DNA of 64,000 bases, from NCBI RefSeq assembly GCF_036567905.1, contig NZ_DATCTO010000063.1:59384-123383 (forward strand), read 5' to 3'. A model generated the notes under the pieces. The model worked only from the letters and a program-made list of their open reading frames with translations, had not been told where the DNA came from and made no database searches. The translations under genes were made by a program, and so were the position numbers. Below, one piece after another: positions 44,292 through 53,330 of the stretch; position 1 is the first letter of the stretch, and the number at the start of each line of letters is the position of its first letter. The DNA comes from Candidatus Binatus sp. (GTDB taxonomy: Bacteria; Desulfobacterota; Binatia; Binatales; Binataceae).

Positions 44292-44317
44292 CGCAAAAAA
44301 TCTACTCCCAGTGGAAA

Positions 44318-44354
44318 TATAAAAACGGATGCGGCTCTTTACCGAGCTGCATCC
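44318..44354 (-). terminator. Rho-independent terminator of the Rieske gene
   Basis: On the minus strand an 11-bp stem (GGATGCAGCTC / GAGCCGCATCC, one G-U pair) with a 6-nt loop is followed by GTTTTTATATTT. It lies 25 nt after the Rieske stop and ahead of the hydrolase gene. Confidence 0.85.
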
Positions 44355-44378
44355 GCCGCGCGTAATTCTAAGTCTCTG

Positions 44379-44990
44379 TCAAGTGATCTTCAAGATGCTG
44401 TCGGGATACTGCTCATTCGGATCGACGCCTGGTTCCATCGTGTACACGACCGACTTATCGACCACCAGCTGTCCGTCGTCACCAACGTAAATCTTGAATC
44501 GATCCATCGGACGTGGCGCCGGCCCTTCGAAGTTGAGTCCGTTGATGTAATAGCCCGAGCCGTGGCACGGACATTTGAACTTCTGCTCGGTCTTCAACCA
44601 TCGCGGCGTGCATCCCAGATGGGTGCATTTGGCGAAGATCGCGTAGAAACCCGCCTTGGTGCGAATGATCCAGGTGCGGAAATCCTGCTTGTACTTCTCG
44701 CTCACTTCGCCAACCACGTAATCGTCCGGAAGGCCGGCCTTGAATTTCGATGGCGGCAGAAAGAGCACGCGCGGAAACGCCGAGCGAATCGCCGCGAGCA
44801 GACCGATCAGCGAGAATGCGCCGAACCCCGCCCATCCGAGCACACCCAGGAAATCGCGCCGACACCACAAGCTGCCGAGCTCGGACTTTTCCTTGTCCCG
44901 CTTCGCCCGTTCTTTCGCCTGCTCGTCCTCGCGCCACTTCTTGAGTTCGGCGGGATCGGTCGGAGCTTTCTCTTTGAGTGCAACCGCCAT
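44379..44990 (-). CDS. Tat-exported Rieske [2Fe-2S] protein
   Basis: 203 aa. The N-terminal 40 residues are charged and helical, then R44-R45 begin a Tat-like anchor (CRRDFLGVLGWAGFGAFSLI). The Rieske cluster residues are C122, H124, C140 and H143 (CTHLGC and CPCHGSGY), with C127 and C142 for the usual disulfide. This is the quinol-oxidising subunit type of cytochrome bc or related complexes. No cytochrome b gene is adjacent and a terminator follows, so its partner must lie elsewhere. Confidence 0.9.
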   Translation of the reverse strand: MAVALKEKAPTDPAELKKWREDEQAKERAKRDKEKSELGSLWCRRDFLGVLGWAGFGAFSLIGLLAAIRSAFPRVLFLPPSKFKAGLPDDYVVGEVSEKYKQDFRTWIIRTKAGFYAIFAKCTHLGCTPRWLKTEQKFKCPCHGSGYYINGLNFEGPAPRPMDRFKIYVGDDGQLVVDKSVVYTMEPGVDPNEQYPDSILKIT

Positions 44991-45174
44991 CTAACTGACG
45001 CTACTTCCCCGCTTGGAACAAGCCTGTGATTAGCTCATCCACACCAGATTCGACGCATCCGATTGACAAAAAATTCTATTTCCAAAGGATATGCAACATT
45101 CAACGACGGAAACAACTGCCGAACGCTTCGCAAGATTGCGTCAATGACGATGGTTCATAGCGGGACGCGAAATT

Positions 45175-45636
45175 TCAGTGAAGCACCGGCTGACCGCTCG
45201 AGGGCGCCGCGGATGACGTCGAGGGCGCCACGAATGACGGTGCTTCCTGCTTAATCACCGTTGCATTCGTCGTGACTGGCCCCCTGGTTGGAGACCAATC
45301 CTGCGGTGTCGTGGATGCCGACGCCGACTCCGACTCCATCGTGTTGTCCGGAATAATCGGAACCGGCGGCGCTGGCGTGCCGTCATTGCCGTCCACCGGC
45401 CGGAAAATCGGCGCTACCGGACTGTCGGTGACCAGGTAATGCATCGGACGCGCCACGAGCCATTCGGCCGCGAAACCAACGGGATAGAGCAGGTCGGCGA
45501 CAATCGCGAGCGGCTGCGAATCCTCGTCGTGATATTCCTTGGGATTCTGTAGATCGGTGTCGTTGTACTGCGCGTGCGAAATTGTGGGCAGCGCGATCCA
45601 AAGCGCGGCGCAGAAAATAATTGCGATTCGGCGCAT
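45175..45636 (-). CDS. Small exported protein of unknown function
   Basis: 153 aa. Signal peptide of about 22 residues (IAIIFCAALWIALPTISHA). The mature part has a hydrophobic patch (PLAIVADLLYPVGFAAEWLV) that resembles short conserved segments in outer-membrane-associated proteins. A Ser/Thr/Pro-rich low-complexity C terminus follows. I do not recognise a family. Confidence 0.6.
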   Translation of the reverse strand: MRRIAIIFCAALWIALPTISHAQYNDTDLQNPKEYHDEDSQPLAIVADLLYPVGFAAEWLVARPMHYLVTDSPVAPIFRPVDGNDGTPAPPVPIIPDNTMESESASASTTPQDWSPTRGPVTTNATVIKQEAPSFVAPSTSSAAPSSGQPVLH

Positions 45637-45771
45637 GTCATCAACTTTGCGCGATTGGGCGGCGTCGTGTCAACCCGTCGCGATCACTCGCCGCCGCGCC
45701 CGGCTGCAAGGTGGTTTCCCGCGCAGGATCGTTCTTGCCTTGGCACCCCTGCCGGCGCAATTCTAAACACG

Positions 45772-47115
45772 ATGACGCCATCAGTGATGCGCTCTCTCCG
45801 TGCATGCTTGCGAAATCCCGCAGCCGCGGCCGTCCTGTTTCAATTCGCCCTCGCAACCATTGCCCATGGCGCGCCGCCGCCCGGCGCGATCACCTTCGTA
45901 GGCACTGATTCCAACATCTACTACTGCGATGCCAAATGTTCGGAGCCGAAATGCATCACGTGCAAGGCAGCCGCGATTCATGTCCGGCGCTTCGACGCGA
46001 TCGTGCCGGTCGCCGACTCTGCCCCCGACGCGGCCCCCGCCAGCACTACCGCCTACGGATTGCCGACGTTCTCGCCCGACGGCAAGCGCCTGGCATATTC
46101 GTCCCGGACTCACAAGCAAGCTGACAATTCGTTCGCGGTATGGGTTTACGATCTCGCGCGCAGCCAGCCCACCCAAATCTTTGAGAGCCGCGCCGAGCCC
46201 ATCGTGTACCTGGCCTGGCTGCCCGACGGGCAGCATCTTTCATTTCTGCTCGGTGAGCCGCGCGGACTCAGCCTGGTGTTGGCCCAGGTCAACGAGTCGA
46301 GGCCGGTCAGAATCGTCACCACCGGGATGCCTCTGTACTTCGATTGGGGCGCGCGGCCCGGCGAGGTTGCCTTGCATACGCTCGCCCTCGACTCGGATCG
46401 CACCGAACAGGTTTCGCTGATGAGTCTGACGCCCACCAGCCAGAACATCGTCAAGGTGCTCTCGAGCGGCCGCACGCCGTTCAAGACTCCCGCCTGGTCG
46501 CCTGACGGCAAGCATCTCGCCTACATCGCCAACTACCACGCCGAATCGAACATCGTGGTGGCCGACGCCGACGCCGGCCGTCCGCGCTCCATCGTGAGTT
46601 TGCCGGTCGGCGAGAACAGTTTCGTGTGGGCGCCCGACTCGGCGCATCTGGCCTACTCGACGGCGATCATGCCGCGCAATCCCACCTATCACGGAATCAA
46701 GCTGGTTGACGTCGCCAGCGCGAATTCGAAATGGTTGACCCACAACGACGTCGCCGCATTTTTCTTCGCGCCCGACTCGCGGCATCTCGCCTACATCGGC
46801 GTCCCCGCAGACAAACCCTACTACAGCTGGTCTGTGGTGGACGTTAAGACTGGCGCCGAAAAAGCGCTCGGCAACTTTCTCGCGACGCCCGAAGAATCGA
46901 CCGCGTACCGTTACTTCGACCAACTCGCCGTATCGCACACCATCTGGTCGCCCGATTCATCGTCATTCATTTACGCCGGCGTGCGCTTGGCGGGATCGCC
47001 AAAGCGGGCGCTGGGATTTGCGCCGCCGCCGATGGCGTATATTGTGCCCATCGACGGCAGCGAGCCCCACGGGATCTCAAACGCGGTTCTCGCCTTCTTT
47101 TCCCCGGCCAGGTAG
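45772..47115 (+). CDS. Exported TolB/WD40-like beta-propeller protein
   Basis: 447 aa from ATG 45772. A signal peptide of ~33 residues ends in ATIAHGA. Repeated blades of the TolB/PD40 type follow: GLPTFSPDGKRLAYSSRTHK, VYLAWLPDGQHLSFLL, PAWSPDGKHLAYIANYHAES, FFAPDSRHLAYIG. A Cys-rich patch (CDAKCSEPKCITC) comes before the first blade. It is probably a periplasmic binding or scaffold protein. No Tol-Pal gene is near, so it is not assigned to tolB. Confidence 0.8.
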   Translation: MTPSVMRSLRACLRNPAAAAVLFQFALATIAHGAPPPGAITFVGTDSNIYYCDAKCSEPKCITCKAAAIHVRRFDAIVPVADSAPDAAPASTTAYGLPTFSPDGKRLAYSSRTHKQADNSFAVWVYDLARSQPTQIFESRAEPIVYLAWLPDGQHLSFLLGEPRGLSLVLAQVNESRPVRIVTTGMPLYFDWGARPGEVALHTLALDSDRTEQVSLMSLTPTSQNIVKVLSSGRTPFKTPAWSPDGKHLAYIANYHAESNIVVADADAGRPRSIVSLPVGENSFVWAPDSAHLAYSTAIMPRNPTYHGIKLVDVASANSKWLTHNDVAAFFFAPDSRHLAYIGVPADKPYYSWSVVDVKTGAEKALGNFLATPEESTAYRYFDQLAVSHTIWSPDSSSFIYAGVRLAGSPKRALGFAPPPMAYIVPIDGSEPHGISNAVLAFFSPAR

Positions 47116-47120
47116 CGCGT

Positions 47121-48302
47121 CTATTCCTTGCGGCACACGTAGATTGCCGCCGGCTTGCCGAGCACCGACACGCGGATAATCCTGCTCGGTGCGATCTTGC
47201 CGACGCGCTCGAGCTCGCGCATCAGCCGCCACTCCGCCGTCAGCATCACCATCACGCCGCCGCTCTTGAGCACGCGCGCGAACTCCCTGAACCACAGCGG
47301 ATAGAGTTTTCGATTCTCGCCGTGCGATCCATAGCGCAATCCCCACGGCAGGTTGGTGACGATTTTATTTACGCTCGCGTCGCCGAGCGGGATTGCGCCC
47401 GCGTCCCAGTTCTCGAGCTGGATTGGCTTGTAACGCGCGCCGACATTGATCCGCGCCGCCGCGAGCGCCGCATGATCGCGATCGCCGCCCAGCAGCATCG
47501 CGTAGCGCCCCAGATGCGCCCGCTCGATCAGAATGGTTCCCGCGCCGCAAAATGGATCGAGCACCACGTCGTCCTCGCACGGCTCCGACAGCCATCCCAG
47601 CGCCGCCGCACTCGACGCGCGCAGCGAGGCGGGGCGATGCGCCGCCTTGTACTCGCGATGCCGCATGCGGTCGTCGCTGAGCCTCACCGTCAGAAAAAAC
47701 TCCGCGTCGATCATGCTCGCCCAGAACTCGACGTCGGCGTCCTCTTCTTCCAACCGCCAGGTGTGGTCGCCCCGCTCGAGAATCCCGCGCTCGACCGCGC
47801 GTTGAAAATCCACGCGCCGAAATTCGTGCTCGCCCGCCATCCTGGCGATCACGCGGAACTTGAGCCTGCGGCCCGCGCGCGTCCCCGGCGAGACCTTGAC
47901 CCGCGCCGCCAGCGCGGCCTCGACCAGCGGCGCTTCGCGCGCCGCGGCGCGAATCTTGTCCAGCGCCACGCTCTCCGGTCCAACCCCGGCTCGGTAGCCG
48001 GCCAGCCCGAACAGGTCCTCGGCGGTCCGGATCGCGCCCAGTTTCTCGGCGGCCGGCGCGAAAAAAATCGTCATCCCGGCGCGATCGGGCACCACTCGCC
48101 GCGCGATCTCACGGGCGCGTCGGATTCGTCCTGCTATTTCCAAAGCCGCGATCCCCTCGAATCCGGGCTGCGTATGCGCGACGTAGAGGTTCGGCCCGAA
48201 GCGTATCGGATGCGGCTGCGCGCGCTCGGGCGCAGCCTTGCGATTCAGCGCAGCCTTGCGATTGCGCCCGGCATGTCGTTCCGTCTGGCGCGCGCTAATC
48301 AA
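47121..48302 (-). CDS. THUMP-domain SAM-dependent RNA methyltransferase
   Basis: 393 aa. An N-terminal region of ferredoxin-like/THUMP type (residues ~40-190, FEGIAALEIAGRIR) is followed by a Rossmann methyltransferase: DVVLDPFCGAGTILIERA (motif I), LGGDRDH, and the catalytic IVTNLPWGLRYG (NPPW-like motif IV). This is the Trm14/TrmN-RlmL type that makes N2-methylguanosine in tRNA or rRNA. It is adjacent to efp (18-nt gap), in a translation-related pair. Confidence 0.88.
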   Translation of the reverse strand: MISARQTERHAGRNRKAALNRKAAPERAQPHPIRFGPNLYVAHTQPGFEGIAALEIAGRIRRAREIARRVVPDRAGMTIFFAPAAEKLGAIRTAEDLFGLAGYRAGVGPESVALDKIRAAAREAPLVEAALAARVKVSPGTRAGRRLKFRVIARMAGEHEFRRVDFQRAVERGILERGDHTWRLEEEDADVEFWASMIDAEFFLTVRLSDDRMRHREYKAAHRPASLRASSAAALGWLSEPCEDDVVLDPFCGAGTILIERAHLGRYAMLLGGDRDHAALAAARINVGARYKPIQLENWDAGAIPLGDASVNKIVTNLPWGLRYGSHGENRKLYPLWFREFARVLKSGGVMVMLTAEWRLMRELERVGKIAPSRIIRVSVLGKPAAIYVCRKE

Positions 48303-48320
48303 CTTCGGCTCGCGTGCGCG

Positions 48321-48884
48321 CTACTTCGAGCGTGACAGGTACTCGCCGGTTTCGGTGTTGATCGTGATCGTGTCGCCCTCGACGACGAAATGCGGCACCT
48401 GGATCGTCCTTCCGGTCTCCAGCGTCGCCGGCTTGAGCGTGTTGGTCACCGCCGCCGTTTTCACTCCCGGATCGGTCCGGGCCACCTTGAGCGCCACCGT
48501 TTTCGGCAGCCGGACGTTGAGCGGCGTCGTTTCATAGAACTCGACTTCGACTTCGAGGTTCGGCGTCAGAAATCCCACCACGTCCTCGATCAGCTCCTTG
48601 GGAATCGTGATCTGCTCGTAGTTCTCGGTGTTCATGAAATGGAAATCGTCGCCGTCCTGATAGAGGAACTGCATCTTGCTCTGGTTCAGGATGACCCGCT
48701 CGACGCGATCTTCCGACCGAAACCGGTTCTCGGTTTGCGATCCCGTCTTCACGTTGCGCAGCTTGGTCTGCACCATCCCGCGCCAGTTGCCGGGCGTGAT
48801 GTGCGTGATCGTCATGATCCGGTACAGCTCTTTGTTGTATTCGACAATCATACCCGGGCGCAGTTGCGTCGCTTGAATCAGCAT
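48321..48884 (-). CDS. efp: Translation elongation factor P
   Basis: 187 aa, three-domain EF-P of normal length: the N-terminal KOW-like domain with QLRPGMIVEYNKELYRI, and the C-terminal DTITINTETGEYLSRSK. EF-P rescues ribosomes stalled at polyproline. The loop that carries the modified Lys34 (E. coli) or Arg32 (Pseudomonas) reads PGNWRG here (N33, W34, R35). The usual EpmA-type lysine is absent, so the tip is either unmodified or modified at another residue. Confidence 0.96.
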   Translation of the reverse strand: MLIQATQLRPGMIVEYNKELYRIMTITHITPGNWRGMVQTKLRNVKTGSQTENRFRSEDRVERVILNQSKMQFLYQDGDDFHFMNTENYEQITIPKELIEDVVGFLTPNLEVEVEFYETTPLNVRLPKTVALKVARTDPGVKTAAVTNTLKPATLETGRTIQVPHFVVEGDTITINTETGEYLSRSK

Positions 48885-49044
48885 TGTGTGGACACTCTCG
48901 ATAAAGAACGAAGGTTAAGAGGGCAATTCTACGCAAGCCCGCAGCGCGCGGCAAGTTTTTTGCGCCAATCTTCGAGCGTGCCCCGCCCGCTAAAACACTA
49001 AATCACCAGGGATTCGGATCGATCGCGCGGCTTGACCCGTGCGG

Positions 49045-49182
49045 CTACGGCGATTGCCGGTAGCGTTCTGCCGTTTGCTTTATCTGACGTGAGAGCTTCA
49101 GGAATATATCGCCCTCGTCGTAGATAAAGAGCGCGAGAGCGCCGCCGGCGCCGACAATCAAACCCAGGATAAATGCGCCCAT
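49045..49182 (-). CDS. Small single-helix membrane protein
   Basis: 45 aa, too short for many gene callers. ATG 49182 has GAAGGAG at ideal distance. Residues 1-21 are a hydrophobic, Gly-rich helix (GAFILGLIVGAGGALALFIY); the remainder is a charged amphipathic helix (LKLSRQIKQTAERYRQ). The layout resembles small inner-membrane or stress peptides. A longer upstream frame exists but lacks this site. Confidence 0.6.
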   Translation of the reverse strand: MGAFILGLIVGAGGALALFIYDEGDIFLKLSRQIKQTAERYRQSP

Positions 49183-49690
49183 AGTTTTGCTCCTTCGGAT
49201 ATCCCGGATTATATTCAAATCCGCCCTCTGAAACCTAATACTTTTTGTGTCATCCCGACCGAAGCCGAGGGCCCCCGCCAGAGGTGACCCCTGGCCGTGG
49301 CGACGGCAGCGCAGCATTAAGCCGTTGGCAGGGGCGAGCCCGCCATCGGCGGGCGGCCTTAATACTGGGTGCAGGGGTCACCCCTGCCATCGCGTAGTCG
49401 CGAAAAGATGCGCCGCGCAGATTTTCGCGTCTTCTCACTGCGGGTGCAGGGGCCGCAGCCCCTGGCCGTTGGCACGGCTGGCCAGTATTACGCCGAGAGA
49501 AAAAGACGCGCCGCGCGGATTTTTCGATTCGTTACCGGGTGCAGGGCTCAGCCCTGCCGCGGAAGGGTGAAACCCGCGCAGGGTTTCACATTCAATCACG
49601 GTGAATTCCGAATTCAACAAAGTGATTTCCCCTTCCTGCATGCCGCTGGCGTTACGCAACGCCGCCACTTTCTAGTATCTTGATACTGTC
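49183..49690. other. Repeat-bearing intergenic region
   Basis: No gene seen in 508 nt. It holds several copies of the dispersed GC-rich repeat (listed separately) and inverted segments such as AAAAGATGCG. The promoter of the YgfZ-like gene is presumably at its right end. Confidence 0.6.
49279..49558. repeat. Cluster of dispersed palindromic repeats
   Basis: Three clear copies of a unit starting GGGTGCAGGG and continuing as a short palindrome begin at 49367, 49442 and 49537, and a degraded one lies near 49279. The 49442 copy continues as GGCCGTTGGCACGGCTGGCC then AGTATTA. That extension is shared exactly with the copy at 63922-63967. TAATACTGG at 49360 is its inverted end. Confidence 0.75.
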
Positions 49691-50698
49691 GTGGCACATC
49701 TCGAAACAACCGATCATCCGACCGCGCCCGCAATCGCCGACGCGGCCTTCGACGCCGCTTACGACGCGGTGGTACACGCGGCGGGCGTGCACGTGCTCGA
49801 CGGCCGAATCGTCGTGCGCGTGGTCGGCGACGATCGCGCTTCGTTCATCCACGGGATGTGCACCGCCGACGTAAAGGGCGCCCGCCCCGGTTCCATCCTG
49901 CCCGCGCTGTTTCTGACCGAGCACGCGCACGTGATCGCCGACGCATTCATCTGGGTCACCGGCGATGCGCTCGTGCTCGATATCGACTCCGATGCGTGGA
50001 CGCGCACGCGGGCGCATCTTGAGCGCCTGCTGGTCGCCGACGATGTCGAATTCGAAGACGCCAGCCGGCTTGCCCTGATCGACGTCGAGGGACCTGCCGC
50101 GCTCGACGCGGCCTGCCCTGCTGAAGTGGCTGCGTCCCTGCCCCCTTGGCGCTTCATCGAAGCCGGCAAGTCGCTGATCGGCAACCTGCCTCGTTACGGC
50201 GGACCCGCTGTATCCGTAATCGCTTCGCGCGATTCGGTCGATTCGACCATCGCCGGCATACTTGCGAGGGCGCCGCATTCGCGCCGCGTCGATTCGAGCC
50301 CGCTCGAAACCATCCGCGTCGAAAACGGCGTTGCACTCGTCGGTGTGGATACCGCTGACAAGACGATCGCACTCGAGGCGCGGCTCGATCGCGCAATCTC
50401 GTTCTCCAAAGGATGCTACCTCGGGCAGGAAACTATCGAGCGGGCGACCGCGCGCGGCGGTTTGAAAAAACGGATGTTTGGACTTAAGTTCAGTGATGCG
50501 CAGGTGCCTCCGGTCGGCGCGGTCGTCAGTCTGGCCGGGACGGAAGTCGGCCGTGTGACCAGTGCCGTGCGCTCGCCGCGATTGGGCGCGATCGGGCTTG
50601 CGATTTTGCACCACAGCGCATGGACGCCCGGGGTTGAGTTGAAGATTGGCGGGGACGGCGCCGCGATCGTGACTGATTTGCCGTTCGCGCAGAGTTAA
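49691..50698 (+). CDS. YgfZ/GcvT-like folate-binding protein
   Basis: 335 aa from GTG 49691. The YgfZ signature KGCYLGQETIERATARG (residues ~238-254) holds the conserved Cys, and the C-terminal barrel domain has LGAIGLAILHHS. YgfZ helps repair or assemble Fe-S enzymes using folate. It is followed by a desulforedoxin-like mini gene. Confidence 0.9.
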   Translation: MAHLETTDHPTAPAIADAAFDAAYDAVVHAAGVHVLDGRIVVRVVGDDRASFIHGMCTADVKGARPGSILPALFLTEHAHVIADAFIWVTGDALVLDIDSDAWTRTRAHLERLLVADDVEFEDASRLALIDVEGPAALDAACPAEVAASLPPWRFIEAGKSLIGNLPRYGGPAVSVIASRDSVDSTIAGILARAPHSRRVDSSPLETIRVENGVALVGVDTADKTIALEARLDRAISFSKGCYLGQETIERATARGGLKKRMFGLKFSDAQVPPVGAVVSLAGTEVGRVTSAVRSPRLGAIGLAILHHSAWTPGVELKIGGDGAAIVTDLPFAQS

Positions 50699-50766
50699 AG
50701 AGTTGAAGCGATACTTTAAGTTTAACCTGCGGGCCCGCACGGCCCCGGTTCAAGGAGTGAATTGCG

Positions 50767-50910
50767 ATGGCTAACGTGCTCGGTAAGCGTTACATATGCG
50801 AAAAGTGCGGCACCGAGGTGCTCTGCAACAAGGCTGGCGCCGGCGGCGTCGAGTGTTGCGATGCTCAGATGAAGATCAAGGAAGCCAAGCCGCTTCCAAG
50901 TTCCGACTAG
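50767..50910 (+). CDS. Desulforedoxin-like mini protein 1
   Basis: 47 aa with AAGGAG upstream. CEKC near the start and ECC further on form the CxxC...CC site of the desulfoferrodoxin N-terminal domain (PF06397), which binds one Fe(Cys)4. YICEKCGTEVLCNKAGAGGV is typical. No second (catalytic) superoxide reductase domain is present. It may be an electron carrier for a neighbouring enzyme. A related copy lies at 55715. Confidence 0.85.
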   Translation: MANVLGKRYICEKCGTEVLCNKAGAGGVECCDAQMKIKEAKPLPSSD

Positions 50911-50952
50911 AGCGTCCATACGCCGCCGCGCTCGGTCGCAGGCGACGAAGGC

Positions 50953-52524
50953 ATGCGTTCCGAAGTGGTAGTCCCGCCCGCGAAAGCCGACTTGGTTCTT
51001 CACGAGGGTCTGGTCCTCGGCCACCCCGGCAGCGACTCGGTTGCCATCTCCAGGGGCTTGATCGCCGCGCACGGTCCGTTTGCGGAACTGAAGCCGCTGG
51101 TCGGTCCGCGAACTCATCTGATCAAGCTCGCGGGCCGCGCTGTCGCTCCCGGTTTCATCGATTCGCACCTCCATTTCCTGCAAGCTGCCGCCGCTGCCAC
51201 CGGAGTCTCGGTTCAGCGATGCCGCACGGTTGGCGATCTGCTGGCCGATCTGCGGCTTGCCGCCGGCAAAACTCCGCCCGGCAACTGGCTGCGCGCGTTC
51301 GGATGCGACGAAGCGATGATGCTGGAAAAGCGCGGGCCCACGCGCGCCGAGCTCGATCAGTCGCTGCCCAAGAACCCGCTGCGCTTGCGCCATCAGACGT
51401 TGCACGCGACCTGGCTCAACTCGCGCGCCATCGCGTTGCTCGGCCTTGAGGCTCCCGGCTTCACCCCGCCGCTGGGCGCCAACATGATTCGCGACGCCGC
51501 TGGCAAGCTCACCGGCCTCGTGGTCGGGATGGAAACGTGGCTGTCGAATCATCTCCCGCTCGTGACCGCCGCGGAATCGGAATCACGCGCGCGCATCATG
51601 AGCCGCGAACTGGCCGCCGCGGGAGTGACCACGTTCACCGACGCAACCGCGCGCAACGGCCCCGTCGAAGTCGAACTGTTCGCCAAGCTGGCGGCTTCGG
51701 GCGCGATATGCCAACGCGTCGGCGCGATGATCGGCGCGCAGCATCTCGACGCCGTCGATCGATGCGAACAACTTGCCCGCGCCGCTGGAATCGGGTTGTC
51801 CGCCGTCAAGTTCATGCCCGGCTATCAGTACGACCGTGCCGGGCTCGCGCGCACCGTGCTCCACGCGCTCGACCGCGGACTCGATTGCGCCTTTCATGCG
51901 ACCGAAATCGAAGAATTGGAAGAGGCGCTCGCCGCGATCGAAGCCGCCAAGGCGGGTTTCGCCGGCGAACGCGCCATCCCGCGGTTTCGCATCGAGCACG
52001 GCGGGCTGATTACGCCCAACTACATAGACCGGCTCATGGCGCTCGGCGTGTGGGTCGTCACCAACCCCGGCTTCATCCACTTCCGCGGTCCCAAGTACGC
52101 CGCGGAGCCCGGCCTCGTCGCGCATCTCTACCGCGCGCGAAGTCTCAAGGCCGCTGGTGTTCATCTGGCCGGCGCCACCGACGCCCCGGTCACACCCGCC
52201 AAGCCGCTCGCGGCGATTGCGGCCGCGGTTTCCCGCACCACCATCGACGGCGTCGAGCTCGCACCCGCCGAAGCGCTCCCCGTCCACGAGGCCTTCGCGC
52301 TTTTCACGATCGACGCTGCGCGCCTCGCCCGGCTCGAGGCCGGCGCCGTCGAGCCCGACCGGCTTGCCGATCTCATCGTGTTGCCGCGCGACCCGTTCTC
52401 GCTCAAGCCCGCCGATCTGATGAACCTCGCCGTCGATATAACAATCGTCGGCGGCCGCGTGGTTTACGAGCGCGGCCGTCCCGCCATCGCCAGCAGCGAC
52501 AGCGCCGACCTGCGCTCCGGATGA
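50953..52524 (+). CDS. Amidohydrolase (YtcJ-like, metal-dependent)
   Basis: 523 aa. Metal ligands of the amidohydrolase fold: HxH in PGFIDSHLHFL, later His in CAFHATEIEEL and RIEHGGLI, and Asp in AGATDAPVTP. The C-terminal strand reads GRVVYERG. The long form (~520-540) fits the YtcJ group of amidohydrolase_3 enzymes. The substrate is unknown. The stop overlaps the next hydratase gene start. Confidence 0.9.
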   Translation: MRSEVVVPPAKADLVLHEGLVLGHPGSDSVAISRGLIAAHGPFAELKPLVGPRTHLIKLAGRAVAPGFIDSHLHFLQAAAAATGVSVQRCRTVGDLLADLRLAAGKTPPGNWLRAFGCDEAMMLEKRGPTRAELDQSLPKNPLRLRHQTLHATWLNSRAIALLGLEAPGFTPPLGANMIRDAAGKLTGLVVGMETWLSNHLPLVTAAESESRARIMSRELAAAGVTTFTDATARNGPVEVELFAKLAASGAICQRVGAMIGAQHLDAVDRCEQLARAAGIGLSAVKFMPGYQYDRAGLARTVLHALDRGLDCAFHATEIEELEEALAAIEAAKAGFAGERAIPRFRIEHGGLITPNYIDRLMALGVWVVTNPGFIHFRGPKYAAEPGLVAHLYRARSLKAAGVHLAGATDAPVTPAKPLAAIAAAVSRTTIDGVELAPAEALPVHEAFALFTIDAARLARLEAGAVEPDRLADLIVLPRDPFSLKPADLMNLAVDITIVGGRVVYERGRPAIASSDSADLRSG

Positions 52525-53300
52525 TGTCATCGAGCGGCTCGAGCGCGGTTCTCTACAGCAAGCGCGGCCCCGTCGCGTGGGTCACGCTCAATCGTCCCGA
52601 TCAATTCAACGCTTACAACATGGCGATGCGCGACGATCTGTTTCAGGTCCTCGCCGCCATCCACGACGATCGCGAGGTTCGCGCGATGGTCTTGCGGGGC
52701 GCCGGTCCGGCCTTCTCCACCGGCGGCGATCTTGCCGAGTTCGGGATGGCGCCGTCGCCGATCGTCGCGCGATGGGCCCGCTTTCGCCGCGACGTGTGGG
52801 GGATGCTCCGCGCGCTGCCCGTCCCGACCATCGCGGCCGTCCACGGCTTCACGGTCGGCGGCGGACTCGAGATGGCGCTGCTGTGCGACCTCGCCATCGC
52901 CGCCGACGACACCCGCCTTTGCCTGCCCGAGACTGGCGCCGGCATGATTCCCGGCGTCGCTGGCACCCAAACCGCCGCGCGCCGGCTCGGCCTGGGTCGC
53001 GCACTTGACCTTTGCCTCACCGGCCGTTGGATTGACGCCCAAAACGCGTTATTTGTAGGTTTGGTCGCCGAAGTAGTTCCCGTGGCGGATTTGGATCGTC
53101 GCGCTCTGTGGCTCGCCCGCGCCTTTGGACGGGTCGCCCGCGAGCGGTCCGCGATGCTAAAGCTGGCGGTCTGGGGAGGGCTCGATTTGCCGCTTCGACA
53201 GGGACTCGAACTCGAACGCCGGCTTTGGAAACGGCTCGCGCTGATCGAAAACAACCGCGGACCCGCGCCTGTCCGCGGCGGAAAAAATGCCAATATTTGA
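52521..53300 (+). CDS. Enoyl-CoA hydratase/isomerase family protein
   Basis: 259 aa, ATG overlapping the amidohydrolase stop. Crotonase features: VAWVTLNRPDQFNAYN, oxyanion-hole regions GGDLAEFG and HGFTVGGGLEMALLCDLAIA, and catalytic Glu region LPETGAGMIPGVAGTQTAAR. It hydrates or isomerises an enoyl-CoA. It is followed 30 nt later by an acyl-CoA synthetase gene, so the two probably act in one degradation path. Confidence 0.92.
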   Translation: MMSSSGSSAVLYSKRGPVAWVTLNRPDQFNAYNMAMRDDLFQVLAAIHDDREVRAMVLRGAGPAFSTGGDLAEFGMAPSPIVARWARFRRDVWGMLRALPVPTIAAVHGFTVGGGLEMALLCDLAIAADDTRLCLPETGAGMIPGVAGTQTAARRLGLGRALDLCLTGRWIDAQNALFVGLVAEVVPVADLDRRALWLARAFGRVARERSAMLKLAVWGGLDLPLRQGLELERRLWKRLALIENNRGPAPVRGGKNANI

Positions 53301-53330
53301 TTTGCATATACCCCGGAGGAATCGCGCGCT

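Noticed and set aside
43518..45029. Long open frame on the plus strand (503 aa)
   Set aside because: It runs antisense through the alpha/beta hydrolase, a terminator and the Rieske gene. Its composition is typical of GC-rich shadow frames.
49250..49680. Possible CRISPR array from the regularly recurring GGGTGCAGGG units
   Set aside because: Copies differ in length and spacing, are themselves palindromic, and recur far away (58.6 and 63.9 kb). There are no cas genes.
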